DNA of 9,019 nt from JBFWNZ01 sp050250795 (GTDB lineage: Bacteria > Pseudomonadota > Alphaproteobacteria > UBA8366), in the NCBI GenBank assembly GCA_050250795.1, contig JBFWNZ010000146.1, positions 1-9,019 of the forward strand, read 5' to 3'. Below the pieces are notes generated by a model. It did no database searches and was not told the DNA's origin. It worked only from the letters and a program-made list of their open reading frames with translations. How positions within the stretch are numbered: position 1 is the stretch's first letter; each line of letters begins with the position of its first letter. Position numbers and translations under genes: made by a program. This document shows, in pieces, positions 1 through 9,019 of the stretch.

Positions 1-27
1 GTTCAACGCATCGCGCAGCAAGGCCTA
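1..27 (-). pseudogene. In-frame continuation of the MoxR ATPase gene beyond the TAG
   Basis: The codon at 27..25 reads TAG on the minus strand. The eight following in-frame codons, to the window edge, read A-L-L-R-D-A-L-N. MoxR relatives have a similar stretch directly after the HFPG motif, usually with K or Q residues where this gene has M and the stop. A single C-to-T change from CAG would explain the TAG. The lid domain and any partner gene lie outside the window, so it cannot be seen whether the rest of the frame stays open. Confidence 0.55.
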
Positions 28-618
28 CATCAGGCCTGGAAAATGCACATCGACGATAGCCTCCATCGTCTCGCGCTCGGGACAGCGGATGTAGTGGAAG
101 AAACAGCGGCGCAGGAAGGCGTCCGGCAGTTCCTTCTCGTTGTTCGACGTGATGATGACGACCGGGCGGTTCTGCGCCTTCACGGTCTCGCGCGTCTCGT
201 AGACGAAGAACTGCATCCGGTCGAGTTCCAGCAGCAAGTCGTTCGGAAACTCGATATCCGCCTTGTCGATCTCGTCGATCAGCAGGATCGGCCGGTCGTC
301 GCTGACGAACGCCTCCCAAAGCTTGCCGCGGACGATGTAGTTGCGGATGTCGTGCACCCGCTCCTCGCCCAGCTGGCCGTCGCGCAGACGCTTGACTGCA
401 TCGTATTCGTACAAGCCGTGCTGCGCCTTGGTCGTGGACTTGATGTGCCATTCGATCAAGGGACGACCGAGCGCCCGCGCCACCTCATGGGCAAGAACGG
501 TCTTGCCGGTCCCGGGCTCGCCCTTGACCAGCAAGGGTCGCTCCAGGGTGATCGCCGCATTGACCGCGATCGTCAGATCCTGGGTCGCGACATAGCTGTC
601 GGTGCCTTCGAACCGCAT
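25..618 (-). CDS. MoxR-family AAA+ ATPase, cut short by an in-frame amber codon
   Basis: The product is a 197-residue MoxR-type AAA+ ATPase. Such proteins are chaperone-like ATPases that usually act with a von Willebrand factor A protein encoded next door; the substrate cannot be told here. Visible motifs are Walker A GEPGTGKT (residues 33-40), Walker B ILLIDE (111-116), sensor-1 asparagines in TSNN (157-160) and an arginine pair at 170-171. The ATG at 618 is preceded by AGGAG with a 6-nt spacer, which supports this start. Relatives are, from memory, about 280 residues and continue after the HFPG motif into a helical lid domain. Here TAG follows HFPGLM, but the same frame goes on as ALLRDALN, which resembles the family's next helix. 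The gene is therefore probably interrupted by a point mutation, a sequencing error or a recoded stop. It lies 46 nt after alaS. The family is certain; whether the product works is not. Confidence 0.85.
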   Translation of the reverse strand: MRFEGTDSYVATQDLTIAVNAAITLERPLLVKGEPGTGKTVLAHEVARALGRPLIEWHIKSTTKAQHGLYEYDAVKRLRDGQLGEERVHDIRNYIVRGKLWEAFVSDDRPILLIDEIDKADIEFPNDLLLELDRMQFFVYETRETVKAQNRPVVIITSNNEKELPDAFLRRCFFHYIRCPERETMEAIVDVHFPGLM

Positions 619-664
619 CCTCGTCTCCTACATCCGCTGCGCCGCCGCCCGGACGGGCGCCGGA

Positions 665-3310
<2,646 letters not shown>

Positions 3311-3316
3311 GCCTTG

Positions 3317-3321
3317 CCCCT
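3317..3321 (-). promoter_or_regulatory. Ribosome binding site of alaS
   Basis: On the minus strand AGGGG lies six bases before the ATG at 3310. It supports the internal start over the upstream in-frame ATG at 3478, which would add 56 unrelated residues and lies inside the hairpin after recA. Confidence 0.6.
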
Positions 3322-3460
3322 GCAACGCCGCCGCGTGCAGCCCGGTTTCTGAAACACGTCCGGAAGATGGCCCCCGCTCCCCGCGGGGACAAGCGGTTTT
3401 AGCGCGGCCTCTCGGCCGCTGTCCAGCGACGGGCGTCCAAATCGGCGAGACGGGGCAGTT

Positions 3461-3495
3461 CCGGCCGCCGGCGGGCATGTGCCGCCGGCGGCCGG
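3461..3495 (-). terminator. Strong GC hairpin just after recA
   Basis: A perfect 14-bp inverted repeat (3461-3474 with 3482-3495) encloses a 7-nt loop. It begins 7 nt after the recA stop codon. Every stem pair is G-C. No T-run follows on either strand, so it is not a classical intrinsic terminator. It may act as a terminator of the kind lacking a U-tract, or as a 3'-end stabiliser of recA mRNA ahead of factor-dependent termination. The structure is directly visible; the role is inferred from its position. Confidence 0.55.
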
Positions 3496-3502
3496 CGAAG
3501 CA

Positions 3503-4636
<1,134 letters not shown>

Positions 4637-4686
4637 GGGTGATCCCTCATTCCTATGGCACAGACCCAGGAGACGCAACGAAAGGG

Positions 4687-4714
4687 ATCGTACCATCTTT
4701 GTTCTCTTGCGCAA
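4687..4714 (-). promoter_or_regulatory. Likely recA promoter
   Basis: On the minus strand TTGCGC (4714..4709) and TACGAT (4692..4687) are 16 nt apart and resemble a sigma-70 type -35/-10 pair, with three and four matches to consensus. Transcription would start near 4680, leaving a leader of about 45 nt. The -35 element touches the SOS box, which is the geometry expected of LexA repression. The assignment is by eye and moderately supported. Confidence 0.45.
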
Positions 4715-4729
4715 GTTCTTTCTATGTTC
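4715..4729. promoter_or_regulatory. Alphaproteobacterial LexA (SOS) box of recA
   Basis: The plus strand reads GTTCTTTCTATGTTC, an exact GTTC-N7-GTTC direct repeat, which is the known LexA operator of alphaproteobacteria (GAAC-N7-GAAC on the recA strand). It sits about 80 nt before the recA start and abuts the likely -35 element. LexA bound here should block recA transcription until DNA damage. A third GTTC at 4701-4704 lies off the N7 spacing. Confidence 0.8.
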
Positions 4730-4751
4730 TTCCGCAAGGATACGGTCACCT

Positions 4752-4774
4752 TTCCGGGCATGGCCGCCCCGGAA
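4752..4774. repeat. Inverted repeat between cckA and recA
   Basis: TTCCGGG (4752-4758) and CCCGGAA (4768-4774) form a perfect 7-bp inverted repeat with a 9-nt spacer. In the minus direction, in which the genes run, no T-run follows, so it is not a standard terminator for cckA. In the plus direction an A/T-rich stretch with T5 (4786-4790) follows, but there is no plus-strand gene to end. It could be a factor-dependent stop for the flagellar-cckA transcript or an operator. The A/T-rich stretch 4779-4800 just upstream may serve as a promoter-activating element. Confidence 0.4.
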
Positions 4775-4835
4775 TCGGAAAAATCTTTTTATAACAAATA
4801 GGTGGAGAACGCCGCGGAGGGTGGGAGACGGTACT

Positions 4836-6512
4836 CTACCCCATCGCTTCCTTCACCTTCGCCGCCAGTTGCTGGAGGCTGAAGGGCTTGGCGAGGAAGT
4901 GCAGATCGGGCATTGCCTCCACCTCCTTGGCGACCGAGTCCTGGGTATAGCCGGAGATGCAGATGACCGGCAGATCCGGCATCCGGTCGCGCGCGGCACG
5001 GATTACCGTGGCGCCGTCCACCGCCGGCATCACCATGTCCGTGACGAGCAGATCGAAGCGCTCCTGCGCCAGCAGCGCGAGCGCAGCCTCGCCGTTACGC
5101 GTCTCGGTCACGATATAGCCCTTGCCCCGCAATGCGCGGGCGCAGAACAGCCGCACGGCATCCTCGTCCTCGACCAGCAGGATGCTGCCGCCGCCGGTCA
5201 GGTCCGCTGCGCCCTCGCCCTCGCCGCCGGCCGGCTCGGCGGCCGCGCCGGTATAGCGCGGCAGGAAGATGTCGAAGCGCGCGCCCTGGCCCGGCCCGGC
5301 GCTGTCCACGAAGACGAAGCCGCCCGTCTGCTTGACGATGCCATAGACGGTGGCCAGCCCAAGCCCGGTGCCCGACCCCACTTCCTTTGTCGTGAAGAAG
5401 GGCTCGAACAGATGCTCCAGATGCTCCGGCCGGATGCCGGTACCCGTGTCGGTCACGGTGACGCGCACATAGTCGCCGGCCGGCAGCATCGCGCCTTGCC
5501 GCATTTCGGGCTGCGGCTGGCGATGATTGGCGGTGGCGATGGCCAGCCGCCCGCCCTGGGGCATGGCATCGCGGGCATTGACCGCGAGATTGATGATCAC
5601 CTGCTCGATCTGGCCCTGGTCGGCCCAAACCACGCCGAGGTCGCGTCCATGCACCATCTCGAGCGCAATGCTCTCGCCCAGCAGCCGCCGCAGCAGGTCC
5701 GACAGCTCGGCCAGGACGTCCGTCAGGACCAGGACGCGCGACTGCAGGGTCTGCTGGCGTGAAAAGGCCAGCAACTGGCGCACCAGCCGCGCCCCGCGAT
5801 TGGCGTTCTGCTTGATCTGCATGATGTCGGCAAAGGACTGGTCGCCCGGCCCATAGCGCTGCAGAAGCAGGTCGCAGAAGCCGATCATGGCCGTCAGAAG
5901 GTTGTTGAAGTCATGCGCGATGCCGCCCGCCAGCTGGCCGACCGCCTGCATCTTCTGCGACTGGGCGAATTGCTGCTCCAGGCGGCGGCGCTCGGTCGCA
6001 TCGCTCAGATGCAGCATCAGCGCACCCGGCATGTCGCCGTCCAGCGGGGCGCAGCGGATCGAGATCGCCCGGTCGGGATGGCCCGCGACGCGAATATCCA
6101 GGACCGCCACGGCCCCTTCCGAGGCCGCCGCCAGACGGTCCTCAAGCGCCGCCCGCTGGCCCGGCTCCGCAAAATCGCCGATCGGACGGCCGAGCGGAGC
6201 CGATGCGCTCAGCAGGCTGCGGAAAGCCGCGTTGGCGGCGGCGACCCGGCGTTCGCCATCCAGCAGGGCGATGCCGTTGGGGGTCCCCTCGAAGAAGCGC
6301 TGGAAGCGTGTCAGGTCCATCGCCATCGCCGCGAGGCGGCGCTCCGTCGCGCGCCGCCACGCGACGCACAACGCGGCAAACCCTGCGAGCCCGGCCCCGC
6401 CCAGCAACGCCGCCGGCCACCCCGACACCGCAAGCAGAACGACAACCGTCAGGGTTCCCAGTCCTGCGGCGGCTGCGCAGAACCGCTTGTCCCCCCCTTT
6501 CGGCGGCGCCAT
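4836..6512 (-). CDS. cckA: Hybrid sensor histidine kinase CckA, compact form
   Basis: CckA is the membrane kinase/phosphatase at the top of the alphaproteobacterial CckA-ChpT-CtrA phosphorelay, which controls cell cycle and motility. Counting from the ATG at 6512 (558 residues): two hydrophobic segments (about 18-50) form a membrane hairpin, followed by one PAS-like domain (about 67-170). The dimerisation helix has the phospho-acceptor in GGIAHDFNN (H200). The ATPase domain has N-box NLAVNARDAM (about 308-317), DTGTGI (355-360) and GTGLGL (381-386). A Gly/Ala-rich linker leads to a receiver with acceptor D492 (LLVTDMVMP), S520 and K542. All catalytic residues are present. The H-box to receiver part closely matches CckA; Caulobacter CckA is longer (about 690 residues) with more sensory sequence. 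A TTG at 6530 overlapping the flhB stop is an alternative start, but the ATG has GAGG seven bases upstream. It follows flhB by 14 nt, so co-transcription is likely. Confidence 0.9.
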   Translation of the reverse strand: MAPPKGGDKRFCAAAAGLGTLTVVVLLAVSGWPAALLGGAGLAGFAALCVAWRRATERRLAAMAMDLTRFQRFFEGTPNGIALLDGERRVAAANAAFRSLLSASAPLGRPIGDFAEPGQRAALEDRLAAASEGAVAVLDIRVAGHPDRAISIRCAPLDGDMPGALMLHLSDATERRRLEQQFAQSQKMQAVGQLAGGIAHDFNNLLTAMIGFCDLLLQRYGPGDQSFADIMQIKQNANRGARLVRQLLAFSRQQTLQSRVLVLTDVLAELSDLLRRLLGESIALEMVHGRDLGVVWADQGQIEQVIINLAVNARDAMPQGGRLAIATANHRQPQPEMRQGAMLPAGDYVRVTVTDTGTGIRPEHLEHLFEPFFTTKEVGSGTGLGLATVYGIVKQTGGFVFVDSAGPGQGARFDIFLPRYTGAAAEPAGGEGEGAADLTGGGSILLVEDEDAVRLFCARALRGKGYIVTETRNGEAALALLAQERFDLLVTDMVMPAVDGATVIRAARDRMPDLPVICISGYTQDSVAKEVEAMPDLHFLAKPFSLQQLAAKVKEAMG

Positions 6513-6526
6513 GCCCCCGCCTCGCC

Positions 6527-7618
6527 TCAATTAATCCGCGGGCCGCCCGGCGTACCCCGGCGCTTCAATCCCCAGACATAGCTGATGACCTTGGCCACCG
6601 CTTCATAGTGCTCGGCCGGGATTTCCTTATCCAGTTCCGCGGTGCCGTAGAGCGCGCGCGCCAGCGGCGGGTTCTCCACGATCGTTACCTCGTTCTCCTC
6701 CGCCACCTCGCGGATGCGCAAGGCGACGAAGTCCTGGCCCTTGGCGACGCATTTCGGCGCTTCCATCGTGTCAGGATCGTATTTCAGCGCGACGGCGAAG
6801 TGCGTCGGGTTCGTCACCACGACATCGGCCGTGGGCACCGCCTGCATCATCCGCGCACGGGCCCGCTCGATGCGGATCTGGCGCAGCTTCTGCTTCACGA
6901 CCGGATCGCCCTCGGTCTGCTTGTACTCGTCGCGCACTTCCTGCTTGGTCATGCGCAACTGCTTGTTGTGCTGATAGCGCTGGAAGACATAGTCGGCGAG
7001 CGCGACCACCGTCATCACGGCCAGCACGCCGGTCACCAGCCGCACGACCAGGTAATGCAGTTCGTGCAGCAGCGTCAGCAAATCCAGGGTGGGCATCACA
7101 TCCAGCTGACCGACCATGGACATCAGCGGGATTGCCGCAACCGCCGCGACGATCGCGATCTTCACCAGCCCCTTTATCAGCTCGGCGACCTGCCGGAACG
7201 ACGCAATCCGCTTTGCTCCGGCAAGCGGACTGATCTTCTCCGGCTTCATCTGCAGCGCCTTGCTCGCGATGTGAAAGCCGTTCTGCACCAGCCCGGCGGC
7301 CAGCGCGAAGGCGATCAACAGCACGAACGGCACCAGCAGCACGCCGGCCGTCGCCAGGATCGTGTCCTGAAGCATGTCGAAGAGCGCCTGCCGGTCCAGC
7401 GCGAACAGATGCGGCGTCTCGATGAACTTGACCGACAGCCGCTTGATGTCGCTGGTCATGCCCGGCGCGAACACGATCAGCACGATCAGCGCGCCCAGCA
7501 GCATCAGCCAGGTGTTGACTTCGCGGCTGCTCGCCACCTGGCCGCGATCGCGCGCATCCTCCAACCGTTTGCCGGTCGGGTCTTCTGTTTTTTGTGAGTC
7601 GTCGGCGTCTTCCGACAT
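6527..7618 (-). CDS. flhB: Flagellar export switch protein FlhB
   Basis: FlhB is the inner-membrane export-gate component that switches the flagellar type III apparatus from rod/hook to filament substrates by cleaving itself. The 363-residue product starts with a hydrophilic segment typical of the family (about 1-33, with TEDPTGKRLEDARDRGQV). Four hydrophobic segments follow, near 37-53, 88-112, 150-170 and 190-212. A cytosolic domain then carries the autocleavage motif NPTH (270-273), cleavage being between N270 and P271. The Lys/Arg-rich linker (about 213-255) before it is usual. The start at 7618 has AAGG six bases upstream and lies 3 nt after the fliR stop, so translational coupling is likely. 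The sequence looks complete and functional. Confidence 0.97.
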   Translation of the reverse strand: MSEDADDSQKTEDPTGKRLEDARDRGQVASSREVNTWLMLLGALIVLIVFAPGMTSDIKRLSVKFIETPHLFALDRQALFDMLQDTILATAGVLLVPFVLLIAFALAAGLVQNGFHIASKALQMKPEKISPLAGAKRIASFRQVAELIKGLVKIAIVAAVAAIPLMSMVGQLDVMPTLDLLTLLHELHYLVVRLVTGVLAVMTVVALADYVFQRYQHNKQLRMTKQEVRDEYKQTEGDPVVKQKLRQIRIERARARMMQAVPTADVVVTNPTHFAVALKYDPDTMEAPKCVAKGQDFVALRIREVAEENEVTIVENPPLARALYGTAELDKEIPAEHYEAVAKVISYVWGLKRRGTPGGPRIN

Positions 7619-7621
7619 CCG

Positions 7622-8386
7622 TCACCTTACCCGCAGCAGGCTGGCGAACGCGTCCTCGAAATGCCCCAGGAACCAGCCCATCGCCGTCCCCAGCACCATG
7701 CTCAGCACGCCGAGGCCGAGTATAATCTGAATCGGCAGACCGACAAAAAACACCGGCATCTGCGGCATCAACCGGGCCATCAGCCCCATGGCGGTGAAGA
7801 ACAGCACCATCACCACCATGAAGGGCGAGGCGATCTGCAATCCGATGCGGAAACTGTCCGCCACCATCCGCGCCATCGCGTCCGCCATGTCGCCGAACAG
7901 TGGGGCCACGCCGGGACGGAAAACGGCGTAGCTGTCGACCAGCCCCATGAGCATGACGTGATGCGTGTCCGTGACGAGCACCAGCAGCACGCCCAGCAGC
8001 ATCAGAAACACGCTGGTCAGCGCGCCCTGGTCGCCCAGCGCAGGGTTGAACAGCATCGCGCTGGCGAAGCCCGTCAGGAAGGATATGACCGTCCCGGCGG
8101 TGGCCAATGCCGACATCAGGATGCGCGCCAATGTGCCGATGAACAGCCCGATCAGAATCTCGCCCGTCACCAGCAGCACCAGGGCCGGAAAGTTGCCGGG
8201 AAGGGGCGGCAGGCCCGCCTGGACGATTCCCGTCAGGACAAGCGTGGTCAGCAAGGCGAACAACAGCCGCACATTGGCGGGGATATAGGCCTCGCCGAAC
8301 CCCGGCATGATCATCAGCGCCGAGCCGATCCGGGCGAAGACCAGGATGTGGGCGAACACCTGGGCCGGAACGAACTCGATCAGCAT
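7622..8386 (-). CDS. fliR: Flagellar export gate protein FliR
   Basis: FliR is an inner-membrane protein that assembles with FliP and FliQ into the helical export gate of the flagellar type III secretion system. The 254-residue length fits the family. Six or so hydrophobic segments are visible, for example 8-28, 40-58, 66-90, 124-150, 185-203 and 213-240. The hallmark RLMPQMPVFFVGLPIQI occupies 205-221, and an early conserved FARIGSALMIMPGFGE lies at 17-32. The ATG at 8386 is 5 nt after the fliQ stop, with a purine-rich AGTAGG overlapping that stop, which points to translational coupling. Confidence 0.96.
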   Translation of the reverse strand: MLIEFVPAQVFAHILVFARIGSALMIMPGFGEAYIPANVRLLFALLTTLVLTGIVQAGLPPLPGNFPALVLLVTGEILIGLFIGTLARILMSALATAGTVISFLTGFASAMLFNPALGDQGALTSVFLMLLGVLLVLVTDTHHVMLMGLVDSYAVFRPGVAPLFGDMADAMARMVADSFRIGLQIASPFMVVMVLFFTAMGLMARLMPQMPVFFVGLPIQIILGLGVLSMVLGTAMGWFLGHFEDAFASLLRVR

Positions 8387-8391
8387 GCCGC

Positions 8392-8664
8392 CTACTCGCT
8401 GCCGATGGCGATGATGCGGTCGGCAACGCCCTCGGTGAAGGTCTGCATCCGGTCCGCCATGAACGGCAGCAGCAGCAGCAGCGCAACGAACACGATCAGG
8501 ATCTTCGGCACGAAGGTGAGCGTCATCTCCTGGATCGAGGTCAGCGCCTGGAACAGCGCGATGATCAGGCCGACGGCCAGGGCGACGAACATGATCGGCG
8601 TCGAGACGATGAGCATCGTCGTCACCGCCTCGCGGGCAAACTCCAGCGCCTGCTCACCGTTCAT
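8392..8664 (-). CDS. fliQ: Flagellar export gate protein FliQ
   Basis: FliQ is a small inner-membrane protein, present in several copies around the FliP/FliR core of the flagellar export gate. The 90-residue product has two membrane helices (about 14-38 and 54-70) joined by the signature loop QALTSIQEMTLTFVPKI (39-55). Length and topology are those of the family. The start at 8664 gives a normal N-terminus, with a modest G-rich site (GGGG eight bases upstream). It lies 15 nt after the fliE stop. Confidence 0.96.
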   Translation of the reverse strand: MNGEQALEFAREAVTTMLIVSTPIMFVALAVGLIIALFQALTSIQEMTLTFVPKILIVFVALLLLLPFMADRMQTFTEGVADRIIAIGSE

Positions 8665-8679
8665 CGAAGGCGCCCCGCC

Positions 8680-9000
8680 CTAGATGGGCATGCGCATGAT
8701 TTCCTGATAGGCCGTCAGTACCCGGTCGCGGACCGCCACCGCCGTCTGCAAGGTCAGTTCCGCATTCGTCACCGCCTGGACGACATCGGCAAGGTCCGCC
8801 TTGCCGGCGATGGCGTCGGCCGTCACCGCCTCGGCCTTGCGGCCGCTCTGGACCACGTCCTCAGCGGCGGCGCGCACCATCTGGGCGAAATTTCCCTGGC
8901 CGCCGGACGCCGCCGCGGCAGCGGTCTCGCCGCCGGCCTGCTCGCCCAGCCGCGCCGCGCGATTGAAGGCGCTGATGGCATTCGAGACGTTCACCGCCAT
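8680..9000 (-). CDS. fliE: Flagellar hook-basal body protein FliE
   Basis: FliE joins the MS ring to the rod in the periplasm and is the first rod-type substrate exported. The 106-residue product has a low-complexity, Ala/Gly-rich N-terminal part (about 20-36). It ends in the conserved helical part, with NFAQMV (37-42) and the C-terminal signature about 69-106 (DLADVVQAVTNAELTLQTAV, then RVLTAYQEIMRMPI). The ATG at 9000 has GGAGGGGAG nine bases upstream. There is no signal peptide, as expected for a protein exported through the flagellar apparatus. It is the first gene of the block in this window; further basal-body genes such as flgB and flgC are often found upstream but lie outside. Confidence 0.95.
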   Translation of the reverse strand: MAVNVSNAISAFNRAARLGEQAGGETAAAAASGGQGNFAQMVRAAAEDVVQSGRKAEAVTADAIAGKADLADVVQAVTNAELTLQTAVAVRDRVLTAYQEIMRMPI

Positions 9001-9019
9001 TCCTGCACACTCCCCTCCG

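Noticed and set aside
3364..3392. A possible alaS promoter, TTGTCC and CATCTT on the minus strand with 17-nt spacing
   Set aside because: The -10 element matches consensus poorly and the spacer contains a G-rich palindrome. Something must drive alaS if the upstream hairpin terminates, but this pair is too weak to annotate.
3311..3460. A T-box or other leader riboswitch before alaS
   Set aside because: No T-box sequence or specifier structure is visible; only a short 6-bp hairpin (3404-3419) and a CCCCGCGGGG palindrome (3379-3388) occur.
3311..3478. A 56-codon upstream in-frame extension of alaS
   Set aside because: AlaRS proteins begin near MATTNDIR, the extension resembles no AlaRS sequence, and its ATG lies in the loop of the hairpin after recA.
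4637..4714. A 26-codon further N-terminal extension of recA
   Set aside because: It would start within the proposed -35 element, next to the SOS box, and the residues are unlike RecA.
6203..8683. Long plus-strand frames opposite flhB, fliR and fliQ, rich in H, Q and R
   Set aside because: The His/Gln/Arg-rich content is what the complement of hydrophobic membrane-protein codons gives. No ribosome site or domain supports them.

Overview
The window is GC-rich chromosomal DNA from an alphaproteobacterium. It looks Rhodospirillales-like, although the genus cannot be fixed from sequence reading alone. Three things point there: the hybrid kinase CckA, which is specific to alphaproteobacteria; an alphaproteobacterial-type LexA box (GTTC-N7-GTTC) upstream of recA; and a recA N-terminus resembling that group. 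Every convincing gene lies on the minus strand, so transcription runs from high to low coordinates. The plus strand carries only antisense open frames produced by GC-rich codon use.

From right to left the layout is: (1) a tight flagellar type III export and rod block, fliE-fliQ-fliR-flhB (9000 to 6527), with gaps of 15, 5 and 3 nt; (2) cckA (6512 to 4836), starting 14 nt after flhB and probably read from the same transcript; (3) a 199-nt intergenic region holding an inverted repeat, an SOS box and a likely recA promoter; (4) recA (4636 to 3503), followed directly by a very strong GC-rich hairpin; (5) a 192-nt spacer and alaS (3310 to 665); (6) 46 nt further on, a MoxR-family AAA ATPase gene (618 to 25). 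This last gene is cut short by an in-frame TAG, beyond which family-like coding continues to the window edge.

FliE joins the basal body MS ring to the rod. FliQ, FliR and FlhB form part of the export gate in the inner membrane. CckA feeds phosphate through ChpT to CtrA, which in many alphaproteobacteria controls flagellar and cell-cycle genes, so its place behind flhB links a regulator with a likely output of its pathway. recA and alaS are housekeeping genes for DNA repair and translation; only recA shows a clear regulatory site.

I see no mobile element, CRISPR array, tRNA or rRNA and no evidence for a novel multi-gene system. The points most worth a second look are the interrupted moxR, the compact single-PAS CckA attached to the flagellar block, and the recA control region. 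No gene-free stretch exceeds 300 nt.
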